Shown here one piece after another: positions 6,914 through 14,541 of a stretch of 20,281 nucleotides of DNA. Source of the stretch: Desulfobacterales bacterium (GTDB taxonomy: Bacteria; Desulfobacterota; Desulfobacteria; Desulfobacterales; Desulfobacteraceae); NCBI GenBank assembly GCA_022361535.1, contig JAKSAU010000894.1, positions 1-20,281 on the forward strand. Direction: 5' to 3'. A program made the position numbers and the translations under genes. The notes below the pieces were generated by a model, which was given only the letters and a program-made list of their open reading frames with translations, was not told the DNA's origin and did not search any database. Positions within the stretch are counted from its first letter, which is position 1. Each line of letters opens with the position of its first letter.

Positions 6914-7531
6914 TCAATTTTTCTTATACGCCAGGCGTTCACTTATTTTGGCTGCCTTTTGAGAATCTACAAACGACAGAATTTGTGAGGCTGATGCTTC
7001 CCGCATCCTTAAGAATATTTCCTGGGCAACTTCCAACTCCATTTTATCCACAATCGATGCAGCAGCCTTGGGCTTCATACCGGCATACATTTTTACCAGC
7101 CGGCCCATTTTCGCTTCAAATGCTGCTTCTTTATCAAGTTCCTGCTGGCTCTTTTTTTGTTCCAGACGCGCCATGTCTGCATCAATCTGGTCTTTGAGTG
7201 CAGTCAGGGCAGACAGCTTTTCATCTATCTGCGCCTCGTAGTTTTCCAGTTCCTTTTTTTCCTCTTTCAGGGCCTTGTCCGCTTCCGCAATGGCCTGTTT
7301 CTTTTCTTGAAGTCCCCGTAGTACCACCTTGGCCGGATCAGGACATTCCGGGCATTCAGGACAAGGCTGGGCCTCACCGTCGGCTTCTTCACCTTCCGTT
7401 TTGTCGTCTTCATCCGCTGCCCAGGCACTGCTCAATTGTCCTGTATTTTTATAAGGGATAATGCCCCCGGTAATTCCGGCCAAAAATAAGGCAGCTGCAA
7501 AAAAACATATCATCAGTTTAAATTTGCCCAT
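6914..7531 (-). CDS. motE: MotE/YlxF-family periplasmic flagellar protein with CxxCxxC motif
   Basis: A 205-residue protein with an N-terminal hydrophobic signal or anchor (about 5-25), a short acidic region, the motif CPECPECP (C57, C60, C63), a coiled coil (about 70-140), and a C-terminal MgtE-N-like helical domain (about 142-203, GRLVKMYAGMKPKAAASIVDK). This layout matches the MotE/YlxF family. Sinorhizobium MotE is a periplasmic chaperone for the motor protein MotC, and Bacillus ylxF lies between fliJ and fliK, the same position as here. By family it should act outside the inner membrane near the stator or basal body. Its start overlaps the end of fliJ by 14 nt, with AGGGAGA 6 nt upstream. 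The cysteine triad is not a family feature I know of; disulfide or metal binding is possible but unproven. Confidence 0.82.
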   Translation of the reverse strand: MGKFKLMICFFAAALFLAGITGGIIPYKNTGQLSSAWAADEDDKTEGEEADGEAQPCPECPECPDPAKVVLRGLQEKKQAIAEADKALKEEKKELENYEAQIDEKLSALTALKDQIDADMARLEQKKSQQELDKEAAFEAKMGRLVKMYAGMKPKAAASIVDKMELEVAQEIFLRMREASASQILSFVDSQKAAKISERLAYKKN

Positions 7532-7976
7532 TGGAAATCTCCCTGGCCGTTTTCATGGATGAAATTTCATCCAGTTCTTTTTGTTCTTCCCGGATCATTT
7601 CCCGGGTATACTCCTCTTCACGCCTAACTCGTAACCGTTCCAATGCTTTTTTGTCAATGGTTCTTTTTTTTAATATTTCCCGCTTTTCATCCAGCACTTT
7701 TTCCAATTTCACTTTCCTTGCGCGTTCATCACGGATCGTTCTTTCCACACTAACTATGAAATCCCTGTGAAGATTAAACTGCCGTGCATTCACCCCTTCT
7801 TCCACCATGCTGTCCAGTTGATCAGCAGCAGTTACGCGCTCCTCTAAAAGAGTCTGTATCCGATGTTCACAAGCATTGACCTGGGACACTGCTTTGGCCA
7901 TTTCCTGCCGGGCCATCTGCTCTAAATGGTGTTTATACTTAAGCAGCGACTCTAATTTAAACTGAAACCGTTTCAT
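7518..7976 (-). CDS. fliJ: Flagellar export protein FliJ
   Basis: Cytoplasmic coiled-coil component of the flagellar export gate. It binds FliI and FlhA and helps recycle export chaperones. The 152-residue length is typical (about 147 in Salmonella). The N-terminus FQFKLESLLKYKHHLEQMA is characteristic of the family, and the rest is an almost unbroken charged helix with heptads to about residue 140. It follows fliI after 70 nt and its end overlaps the MotE-like gene by 14 nt, so the two are translationally linked. The ribosome binding site is weak. Identification rests on the helical character, the N-terminal motif and the position after fliI. Confidence 0.9.
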   Translation of the reverse strand: MKRFQFKLESLLKYKHHLEQMARQEMAKAVSQVNACEHRIQTLLEERVTAADQLDSMVEEGVNARQFNLHRDFIVSVERTIRDERARKVKLEKVLDEKREILKKRTIDKKALERLRVRREEEYTREMIREEQKELDEISSMKTAREISNGQI

Positions 7977-8046
7977 GAACCGTGCCTGCTTCTAAGGGTT
8001 GATCTTCTTCATTTGTTTTGGTGCAATCTGACTAATGTTCAGGTGA

Positions 8047-9387
8047 TTATTTAATCTGAATCTCTACTGCTTTTTTAAGCCCTGACACACTGGCTTTATG
8101 GTCAACCTTAGACTCTATATTTTGGCGTAAAAACTGATTGATTCTTGGCATCAGTTTTTTAGCCTGATCCACATTGGGGTCAGAACCGTCCACATACGCA
8201 CCAATCGTAATCATATCCTCTGCCCCTTTATACGCGGCCATAATGTTAACAGCTTTCTCCCTGACAGCCATATGGTCGAGATCGCTTACATCGCGCATGA
8301 CCCTGGACACACTTGCCATCACATCTATGGCAGGATAATGCCCCTTGTTGGCAAGGTCCCTGGATAGTACAATATGTCCATCCACAATAGAGCGCACCGT
8401 ATCCCCGACAGGATCATTTAAATCATCGCCTTCCACCAGAACCGTGTAAATCCCGGTGATAGATCCTCCGCTTTCAAGACTGCCTGCCCGCTCAAGTAAA
8501 ATGGGAATCTGCACAAAAAATGACGGGGTATACCCACGGGTAGTCGGCGGTTCTCCGGCGGCAAGCCCTACATCCCTGGATGACATGGCAAACCGTGTGA
8601 TGGAGTCCACCATGAGCAGCACGTTTTTGCCCTGATCCCTGAAATACTCGGCAATGGTCGTGGCTAAATACGCCCCCCGCATACGGGTTAACGGTGGTGA
8701 ATCAGATGTAGCTGCTACCACCACTGCCCGTTTAAGGCCTTCTTTGCCAAGGGTGTCGTCTACAAAATCCTTTACTTCCCTGCCACGCTCTCCAATAAGC
8801 CCGATCACCACAACATCTGCATTCGTGTGTTTGGTCATCATGCCCATGAGCACACTTTTTCCCACACCGGAACCCGCCATGATGGCCACACGCTGTCCCC
8901 GGCCCAATGTAATCATTGAATTTATGGCACCAATGCCTACATCCAGCGGTTCTCTAATAGATTTTCTCTCCAGTGGGCCTAATGGTTTGCCATAAAGGTA
9001 ATAAGAGCAAGTGGATTCAATGGCGCCTTTGCCGTCAATAGGATTTCCCATACCGTCTATCACACGGCCCAGCATCTCGTCTGAAACCCCTACCATGGGA
9101 GAAGAAGATACCGGAATAATACGGCTTCCCATGCTGATACCCCTAATATCTCCAAAAGGCATAAACAATGCTTTTTCTTCACGGAAACCGACCACCTCGG
9201 CATTAACGGCTAACCCTTGGTCATTGATAATGCTGCATAGACCGCCCACACCTAACCCTAAACTGTCTCCTTCTGCGATCAGACCTATAACCTGAGAAAC
9301 GCGGCCTTCGGGGATAACGGTTTTGGCATTGTTAACCGCCCTGCTATAGGGCAAAAAATCTATTTTATCCAACAGGTCGTCCATCAT
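8047..9387 (-). CDS. fliI: Flagellar export ATPase FliI
   Basis: Cytoplasmic ATPase of the flagellar type III export apparatus, related to the F1 beta subunit. It forms a ring with FliJ in its centre and is held in check by FliH. The P-loop is AGSGVGKS (171-178) and the Walker B strand is LLMVDS (257-262); IGERGREVKDF (198-208) and GEPPTTRGYTPSFF (279-292) are further FliI/YscN family hallmarks. The 446-residue length is normal. Two adjacent ATG codons open the gene; the first (9387) overlaps the fliH stop as ATGA, implying coupled translation and FliH:FliI stoichiometry control. All catalytic residues expected of an active ATPase are visible. Confidence 0.97.
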   Translation of the reverse strand: MMDDLLDKIDFLPYSRAVNNAKTVIPEGRVSQVIGLIAEGDSLGLGVGGLCSIINDQGLAVNAEVVGFREEKALFMPFGDIRGISMGSRIIPVSSSPMVGVSDEMLGRVIDGMGNPIDGKGAIESTCSYYLYGKPLGPLERKSIREPLDVGIGAINSMITLGRGQRVAIMAGSGVGKSVLMGMMTKHTNADVVVIGLIGERGREVKDFVDDTLGKEGLKRAVVVAATSDSPPLTRMRGAYLATTIAEYFRDQGKNVLLMVDSITRFAMSSRDVGLAAGEPPTTRGYTPSFFVQIPILLERAGSLESGGSITGIYTVLVEGDDLNDPVGDTVRSIVDGHIVLSRDLANKGHYPAIDVMASVSRVMRDVSDLDHMAVREKAVNIMAAYKGAEDMITIGAYVDGSDPNVDQAKKLMPRINQFLRQNIESKVDHKASVSGLKKAVEIQIK

Positions 9388-10391
9388 GACCGGCTCGCTT
9401 CTACAATGGCATCATACACAGCCTTGAGTTTGGATTCTGGATCCGTGGAAATGGCAGCAGAAGAGCTTTCAATGCGGCATCCTCCCTTTGCAATCATAGG
9501 GTCCGAGGTTACGGCTATATGCTTTAATGAGCGGACAGACTCAAAAAATTCCTCTTTGATCATCTCCACATATTCATAATCTTCTGTTGATACGCTCAGG
9601 GTAATTTCTTCGGGAGTGACGAGCTGTTTCAAAGCATCCAGAACCGTGTGCTTAACCACTTCTTCATCGGTTTCAAGCTTTGCCAATACAGCTTTTTCGG
9701 CAATCTGGTATACCAGCTCAATGATCTGGCTCTCATACCGTTTCAGCAGCCTGTCCAGCAATTGATCCGCTGTTTCCAGGGCTTCTTTGAGCGGAGGGAT
9801 GACTTGCGCCATCTCTTCTTGAACTTCAGCTTGGGCCTCCTGCCTGCCTTCTTCACGCCCTTTTTCTTTGCCTTCAGCCTCTCCTTTAGAGAGTCCTTCG
9901 GTTTCTCCTGCTTTCATCCCCTCGGCTTTGCCCTGTTCAAACCCTTTTTCATACCCTTTGGCTTCTCCTTCTGCTTCACCGGTTGCCCGGCCCTGGGCCA
10001 ATCCCTTCTCAAACCCTTTTTCAAACCCAAGTTCTTCCGGGGAAACCTCTGGAACTTTTTCAACCTCTGCTACATCTTTTTCATCAGCCGTCTCAGTATC
10101 CTGAGCCTGGGATGCACCGTTTACACCCGTTCCCTCGATCAAAGGTTCAAACAATTCCTGTTTAATTTCTTTGCTGAATTCATACAAGGCATCAAAATTG
10201 ACATCTTCTTTCTCCAGCTCAGCAGGATCAAATAAGAGCTTGAAACGGTCATAATCCGGCTCTGACTCAGAAGGTTTCTGAGAGACTTCTTCATTAAAAC
10301 TTTCCAGGGAACCTACATCAATCGCTTTGAATCCATCGTCCCCGTTGGCTTCATTCGCTTCTTTGTGTTCAGCATCAGACAAGGACATCAT
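9384..10391 (-). CDS. fliH: Flagellar assembly protein FliH with a long glycine repeat
   Basis: Regulator and linker of FliI that ties the export ATPase to the C-ring. The 335 residues comprise an acidic variable N-terminus (1-120), a segment of G-x-x-x units (122-185), then a coiled-coil and C-terminal FliI-binding domain (about 190-335). The repeat has glycine at every fourth position from G122 to G182, 16 in all without a break. GxxxG series are known in FliH, but this one is long. Salmonella FliH has about 235 residues. The gene overlaps the end of fliG by 17 nt. A second ATG follows immediately (10388) and is slightly better spaced from AAGGA, so the true start may be one codon later. 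Confidence 0.94.
   Translation of the reverse strand: MMSLSDAEHKEANEANGDDGFKAIDVGSLESFNEEVSQKPSESEPDYDRFKLLFDPAELEKEDVNFDALYEFSKEIKQELFEPLIEGTGVNGASQAQDTETADEKDVAEVEKVPEVSPEELGFEKGFEKGLAQGRATGEAEGEAKGYEKGFEQGKAEGMKAGETEGLSKGEAEGKEKGREEGRQEAQAEVQEEMAQVIPPLKEALETADQLLDRLLKRYESQIIELVYQIAEKAVLAKLETDEEVVKHTVLDALKQLVTPEEITLSVSTEDYEYVEMIKEEFFESVRSLKHIAVTSDPMIAKGGCRIESSSAAISTDPESKLKAVYDAIVEASRS
9837..10028 (-). repeat. Sixteen consecutive G-x-x-x units in fliH
   Basis: Residues 122-185 of FliH consist of 16 four-residue units beginning with Gly, enriched in Glu, Lys and Ala (for example GFEKGFEKGLAQ and GEAEGEAKGYEK). At DNA level this is a 192-nt low-complexity region with approximate 12-nt periodicity, a likely site of length change by slippage. 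Confidence 0.85.
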
Positions 10392-11388
10392 CCTTTCCTT
10401 TACCCAGGGTTATGGTACCGTCGGCCTCAAGCTCCTTAGCCGCCCTGACAACAGCCTGTTGGGCTTCTTCGACTTCTGCCAGGCGGACAGGACCCATGGC
10501 CTCAAGGTCATCTTTAAGCATTTCACCGGCACGCTGTGACAGGTTGGAGAAAATCTTTTCTTTCATTTCTTCGGTTGCTGTCTTCAGTGCGTATGTGAGC
10601 TGCTGGCCTTCAACCTTCTTGAGAATCTCTCTCATGGCCGTATCATCAATGTTGGTCAGATCCTCAAATACAAACATGAGGTTGCGGATTTCATTGGCCA
10701 TTTCCGCATCATCTTCTTCAACATATTCCATGACAGAATCTTCCGTGGATTTGTCCACACCATTGATAATATCCACCAGCACTTCCAAACCACCGGCTTT
10801 GCCGCCAGGGCCTACTGCGCCGGACAATTCGTATTTCAAAGCTTTGTCCACATCCCGGACTACATCTTCGGAAATCTGTCCCAGACGGGCTATTCTCAAT
10901 GCAATGTCCCCTTTTTGCTCATCAGGAAGGCTCATGATGATTTCGGACGAAATTTCCGCCGGCATATGGGCCAGGATCATGGCAATGGTCTGGGGATGCT
11001 CTCCTTCCACATAGGCGGCAAGGGTTCCCACATTGACATTCCGGCTCCAGATAAAAGGTTTGTCCTGTTTTTTCTTCTCCAAATCTTCCAGAATGGCTTT
11101 GGCATCTTTTTCTTTAAGGGTCTTGGAGACAACACTCTTGATAAATGCATCCCCTTCCACGATCATCTTTGCATCGCCTTCGAATTTTTCTACAAAGTCA
11201 ATGGATACCGCTTTAAGCATTTCAGGAGTGATGTGCTCGATTTTTGACATTTCAAAGGCGACTTCAGAGATCTCCTGTTCGGACATTTTTTCAAAGACAC
11301 TAGTTGCATATTCCTCTCCCATGAACATGAGAAATATTGCAGCTTTCTGACAACCGGTTAAATTTTTAGGATCCAATACATCAACCAT
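10375..11388 (-). CDS. fliG: Flagellar motor switch protein FliG
   Basis: Rotor protein joining the MS ring (through FliF) to the C-ring and contacting the stator to generate torque. The 337-residue length is standard. The N-terminal FliF-binding domain is about 1-105, the middle domain has EHPQ (130-133) in VEGEHPQTIAMILAHMP, the hinge glycines are around GPGGKAGG (193-200), and the MFVF motif is at 238-241. The C-terminal torque helix region with alternating charges lies at about 248-296. Nothing needed for function appears to be missing. It starts 3 nt after the fliF stop; its ribosome binding site lies within the last Glu codons of fliF. Its 3' end overlaps fliH. Confidence 0.97.
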   Translation of the reverse strand: MVDVLDPKNLTGCQKAAIFLMFMGEEYATSVFEKMSEQEISEVAFEMSKIEHITPEMLKAVSIDFVEKFEGDAKMIVEGDAFIKSVVSKTLKEKDAKAILEDLEKKKQDKPFIWSRNVNVGTLAAYVEGEHPQTIAMILAHMPAEISSEIIMSLPDEQKGDIALRIARLGQISEDVVRDVDKALKYELSGAVGPGGKAGGLEVLVDIINGVDKSTEDSVMEYVEEDDAEMANEIRNLMFVFEDLTNIDDTAMREILKKVEGQQLTYALKTATEEMKEKIFSNLSQRAGEMLKDDLEAMGPVRLAEVEEAQQAVVRAAKELEADGTITLGKGKDDVLV

Positions 11389-11391
11389 GGA

Positions 11392-13104
11392 TTATTCCTC
11401 TTCTTCCTCTTCTGATTCACTGACCCAACCCTTAATAATATTGACTGCCTTATAAAGGTCTTTTTCTGCATAGTACTTGGCTTTTTCCTGGGGTGACATA
11501 TTAGCCAGATATGCTGCCCGCTCAGTTGCAGTCATCTTCTTGATGAATTCTTCTTTCTGGGTTTCGGTCATCATTTCCAGGAATTCACGTTGCTGGTCTG
11601 CATCCATATCAACAAAGTCGGGTTCCTTTTCCTCTTCTTCAAGCAGGGCAATCTCTTCGGGTGATGGCAGGGCTTCTTGTTCCACTGTAACCTTGATATC
11701 GCGAACTGTCTTGATGATTGGCCTGATGATAAACAAAAAGAGTACCAGTACTAGTAACAGATTTGCGATCAGCCTGCCATATTCCTTTTGAACCATTTTC
11801 CAGCCGGTCAGCTTTGGAGCGTCATCAATTTCACCAATGGAGGCAAAGGGGAAACACTCCATTGAGACCTGGTCGTTGCGATCCTCATTGTATCCCATGG
11901 CCTTGATGACTATATTCTCAAACTGTTTCATCTCTTCAGGGGGTCTTGGTACATAAACTCTTTTGGTATTACCCTGTTCATCAGTCTGGAATTCATAATT
12001 TCCGTCAATTACAGCAGCTACAGACAGCCGTGTCATAGTCGCCATGGGCTTCTGGGTTTCCCTTACGCGGCGGCTGATTTCATAATTTACAGTATCGTCA
12101 CTTTTATTGATCCGTTCATTTGTTTGTTCACCGGTTTGATCCTCATCAGTGATGGGATTAACAGATGATGGGATGCCGATATCCTCAGTCACCTGTGTCA
12201 CTTTTTCCGCTTTATTCTTGCGGCTTCGGATAAACTCTCCACCCCGTTCAAACGGATCATAGATTTCTTCATTCATATTGTTCTTGGAAAAATCCATTTC
12301 CGAGGTAACCCGGACAATGGCTTTATCCTTGCCCACGATCCGTTCAAGCATGGTCTGGATTCTTCGGGTCAGATTTTCCTCGTACCGGACCTTATACTGG
12401 TACTGGGCATCTGCCAGGTTTTCCGCATCAATCCGGGCCTGCTCCTCTTCTGATTTTCCTTCAAATAGAATCCGGCCTGCCGTATCTACGATGGTCACAA
12501 GTTTTGGGGTAAGATCCTGTACTGCAGAGGCAACCAAATGGGCTATAGAAGCCACTTCTTCCTTTTCAAGGTCAGAAATCAACTCTAATAGAATGGAGGC
12601 AGAGGGCATCTTGGTTTCTTCTACGAATACGGATTCCTTTGGCAACACGATCATGACCTTGGCATTTTTCACCTCGTCAAAGGCCTTGATAGTCCGGGCA
12701 AGTTCTCCCTGCAGAGCTCTTTTTTTGTTTATCTTCTGGACAAACTCAGTTGTACCGAATTCGGTTTTATCAAAGATCTCATAACCTACTCCGCTGCCTT
12801 TGGGAATACCCTCTTTTGCCATGGTCAGCCTGACATCATAGACAATGTTTTCAGGCACCATTATGGTCGTACCGTCTCCACTCAACCTGTAAGGGGTATT
12901 GGAAGATTTAAGCACTTCAACCACAGCTGCGGCATCTTCCTGGGTAAGCCCGGTATATGCTGCCTTAAACTGGGTTTTGTTTGTCCATATAAACATGGTG
13001 GTAAACCCGGCCACAACTGCAAGGGCCAGGACGCCCAGAATAATTTTCCGGGTCATGCTCATCTCTTTGAACGTCGTAATGATTCTTTCGACAACAGGGT
13101 TCAT
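11392..13104 (-). CDS. fliF: Flagellar MS-ring protein FliF
   Basis: Inner-membrane ring around the export gate and platform for FliG. The 570 residues include a first membrane helix at about 20-40, the periplasmic YscJ/FliF ring-building domains (about 45-225; LTQEDAAAVVEVLKSSNTPY is typical), the FliF-specific beta-collar region, a second membrane helix at about 445-463, and a cytoplasmic tail. The tail ends in YKAVNIIKGWVSE followed by seven Glu residues and should carry the FliG-binding helix. The tail between residues 475 and 550 is strongly acidic. It follows fliE after 21 nt and precedes fliG by 3 nt. Length and architecture are normal for the family. Confidence 0.97.
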   Translation of the reverse strand: MNPVVERIITTFKEMSMTRKIILGVLALAVVAGFTTMFIWTNKTQFKAAYTGLTQEDAAAVVEVLKSSNTPYRLSGDGTTIMVPENIVYDVRLTMAKEGIPKGSGVGYEIFDKTEFGTTEFVQKINKKRALQGELARTIKAFDEVKNAKVMIVLPKESVFVEETKMPSASILLELISDLEKEEVASIAHLVASAVQDLTPKLVTIVDTAGRILFEGKSEEEQARIDAENLADAQYQYKVRYEENLTRRIQTMLERIVGKDKAIVRVTSEMDFSKNNMNEEIYDPFERGGEFIRSRKNKAEKVTQVTEDIGIPSSVNPITDEDQTGEQTNERINKSDDTVNYEISRRVRETQKPMATMTRLSVAAVIDGNYEFQTDEQGNTKRVYVPRPPEEMKQFENIVIKAMGYNEDRNDQVSMECFPFASIGEIDDAPKLTGWKMVQKEYGRLIANLLLVLVLFLFIIRPIIKTVRDIKVTVEQEALPSPEEIALLEEEEKEPDFVDMDADQQREFLEMMTETQKEEFIKKMTATERAAYLANMSPQEKAKYYAEKDLYKAVNIIKGWVSESEEEEEE

Positions 13105-13125
13105 TTAACCGGCTCCTGCTCCTTA

Positions 13126-13422
13126 TTATACCTGCATCCGCATAATTTCGTTATATGCGGTCATGGCTTTGTTTCTGACTTGGGCCAAAACTTTAAGGCT
13201 TGTACTGGCTTTACTTAAAGCCATCATACCTTCATGAATTCCAAGTCGTCCCTGGATAACCGCTTCCACAGAGTCGTCAGCCACGTGTTGATTGGTATTG
13301 ACTTCAAGTACGGCAGACTGGAGGCGCTCCATAAACTCCGGATTCCTGCGCTCAACGCGTTCTGCAACAGGTTCCCGGTGTAGAGACAGCTTACCCGGTG
13401 TAACATTATTGATTTTATCCAT
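13126..13422 (-). CDS. fliE: Flagellar hook-basal body complex protein FliE
   Basis: Small helical protein at the junction of the MS ring/export gate and the proximal rod, among the first to be exported. The 98-residue length is close to the usual 100-105. The C-terminal half, with GIHEGMMALSKASTSLKVL and RNKAMTAYNEIMRMQV, matches the conserved FliE C-terminus; the N-terminus is variable. The start has GGAGGG 4-5 nt upstream. The 102-nt gap to flgC is AT-rich and includes an 8-T run on the coding strand just before the ribosome binding site, but no convincing hairpin precedes it, so readthrough from flgC is expected. Confidence 0.93.
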   Translation of the reverse strand: MDKINNVTPGKLSLHREPVAERVERRNPEFMERLQSAVLEVNTNQHVADDSVEAVIQGRLGIHEGMMALSKASTSLKVLAQVRNKAMTAYNEIMRMQV

Positions 13423-13524
13423 TTATCCCTCCAAGGGCTCTATATAAAAAAAATGAAAATCTCATCGATCTCTTTCATATTTCTTGGGGCTCAAGCTTAT
13501 TTTGGTTAGAACAATCCATAACCG

Positions 13525-14022
13525 TTATTTGCCGATCTCAAGTGCTTTGGTAACCAATTGCTTTGTGGTGGCAAGAGCTGTAGTGCTGGCCTCGTAGCTG
13601 CGGCGGGCCACCATCATGTCTGCAATTTCGGTCAGATGATCCACGTTTGGCATCTTTACATATCCGGTGTCCGGATCCGCATCCGGATGGGCCGGGTTGT
13701 ATACCAGATGAAAATCCTCCTGGGATCTTACGATTTGTTCTACTTTTACCCCGTTGCCGTTATCCGGTTTCTGATCTGTATCAAACTCAATGGGAGAAAG
13801 CTCAATTTGGCCGACTTCTCTCTTTTTAAAATTTTTCTGGATAACACTTTCAAAAGAGTCAATATCCTCGCCTTTTAAAATCACCATTTTGCGCCTGTAG
13901 GGCCCACCGTCTTCAGACTGGGTGGTATCCACATTGGCAAGGTTTTCAGCAATTACGTTGAGTTTCATACGGTGGGCTGCCAGGGCCGTTCCGCTAATTT
14001 TGGCTGCATTCATTAAATCCAT
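13525..14022 (-). CDS. flgC: Flagellar proximal rod protein FlgC
   Basis: Proximal rod subunit of the drive shaft, exported by the flagellar type III system. The N-terminal rod motif is complete: AAKISGTALAAHRMKLNVIA, then ENLANVDTT. The C-terminal rod helix includes YEASTTALATTKQLVTKALEIG. YVKMPNVDHLTEIADMMVARR before it is a FlgC hallmark. The 165 residues are somewhat longer than the roughly 135 of enterobacteria because of a larger middle loop, which is common outside that group. It begins 3 nt after flgB, with GGGAGGT located inside the last flgB codons, so the two are coupled. Confidence 0.96.
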   Translation of the reverse strand: MDLMNAAKISGTALAAHRMKLNVIAENLANVDTTQSEDGGPYRRKMVILKGEDIDSFESVIQKNFKKREVGQIELSPIEFDTDQKPDNGNGVKVEQIVRSQEDFHLVYNPAHPDADPDTGYVKMPNVDHLTEIADMMVARRSYEASTTALATTKQLVTKALEIGK

Positions 14023-14025
14023 GGT

Positions 14026-14439
14026 TTATTTACCTCCCTCGTCAATGGCATAGTTGAGTATGGTCATTTTCCTAAGCAGCATCTCAACCGTAGACCTGTA
14101 CTTTACATTGTTTTCCATGAGATTCATCATTTCCGTATCAATGTTGACTGAATCCAGGTGATAGATATCCACATCTTCGCTGTCCTGCCCTTTTACCGTA
14201 TAGGGATCAGTACCGTAATAGGTGGATAAATGTTTATCATGGGTCTTATCTAAGTAATCCGGTTCCGGCCCGTCCATGGCCCGTTTCAGCGCACTCTGAA
14301 AATCAATATCGCTGGGTGTATACCCAATGGTATCCATATTGGCGATATTACTTGAGATCAGATTATGCCGCTTGGCGGAAATATCCAAGCTTTCGGTGAT
14401 CATCTGATGGGTGCGTCCATAAATTCTTGAGTCTGCCAT
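14026..14439 (-). CDS. flgB: Flagellar proximal rod protein FlgB
   Basis: Proximal rod subunit contacting FliE at the base of the flagellar axis. The 137-residue length is typical. ITESLDISAKRHNLISSNIA followed by NMDTIGYTPSDIDFQSAL (about 14-50) is the FlgB form of the rod N-terminal motif. The C-terminal helix (VNIDTEMMNLMENNVKYRST) is also conserved. It opens the long basal-body operon. GGAGC lies 9 nt before the ATG. A -24/-12 promoter about 80 nt upstream gives a leader of about 67 nt carrying a hairpin at its very 5' end. Confidence 0.96.
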   Translation of the reverse strand: MADSRIYGRTHQMITESLDISAKRHNLISSNIANMDTIGYTPSDIDFQSALKRAMDGPEPDYLDKTHDKHLSTYYGTDPYTVKGQDSEDVDIYHLDSVNIDTEMMNLMENNVKYRSTVEMLLRKMTILNYAIDEGGK

Positions 14440-14490
14440 TTTCGTTTTGCTCCGTTAAAAAGTTGCCAATTCCCAGGTAATGGGCCGGTC

Positions 14491-14509
14491 TTTTCATTGT
14501 ACATGAAAA
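14491..14509 (-). other. Hairpin at the predicted 5' end of the flgB transcript
   Basis: Seven-bp arms TTTTCAT/ATGAAAA enclose a 5-nt loop. The predicted sigma-54 start (about 12 nt after the -12 box, near 14506) falls inside this dyad, so most of the hairpin would sit at the extreme 5' end of the flgB mRNA, or it could be a DNA site over the start point. Confidence 0.35.
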
Positions 14510-14517
14510 ACAAAAAT

Positions 14518-14532
14518 GCAAATTACATGCCG
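14518..14532 (-). promoter_or_regulatory. Sigma-54 (-24/-12) promoter of the flgB operon
   Basis: The minus strand reads CGGCATGTAATTTGC followed by ATTTTT. GG and GC are correctly spaced for sigma-54. It differs from the consensus TGGCACG-N4-TTGC at the first T and at one position after GGCA. It lies between the upstream regulator's stop (14542) and flgB, with no other candidate in the gap. Confidence 0.83.
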
Positions 14533-14541
14533 GAATTTAAA

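Noticed and set aside
9648..10235. 195-codon plus-strand ORF rich in Phe and Leu opposite fliH
   Set aside because: It is the mirror of the FliH glycine/Glu-Lys repeat; its Phe-Leu-Ser composition is the complement of those codons and no start signal precedes it.
13440..13460. 8-T run between flgC and fliE as an intrinsic terminator
   Set aside because: No stable GC-rich stem precedes it on the coding strand, and it sits immediately before the fliE ribosome binding site.
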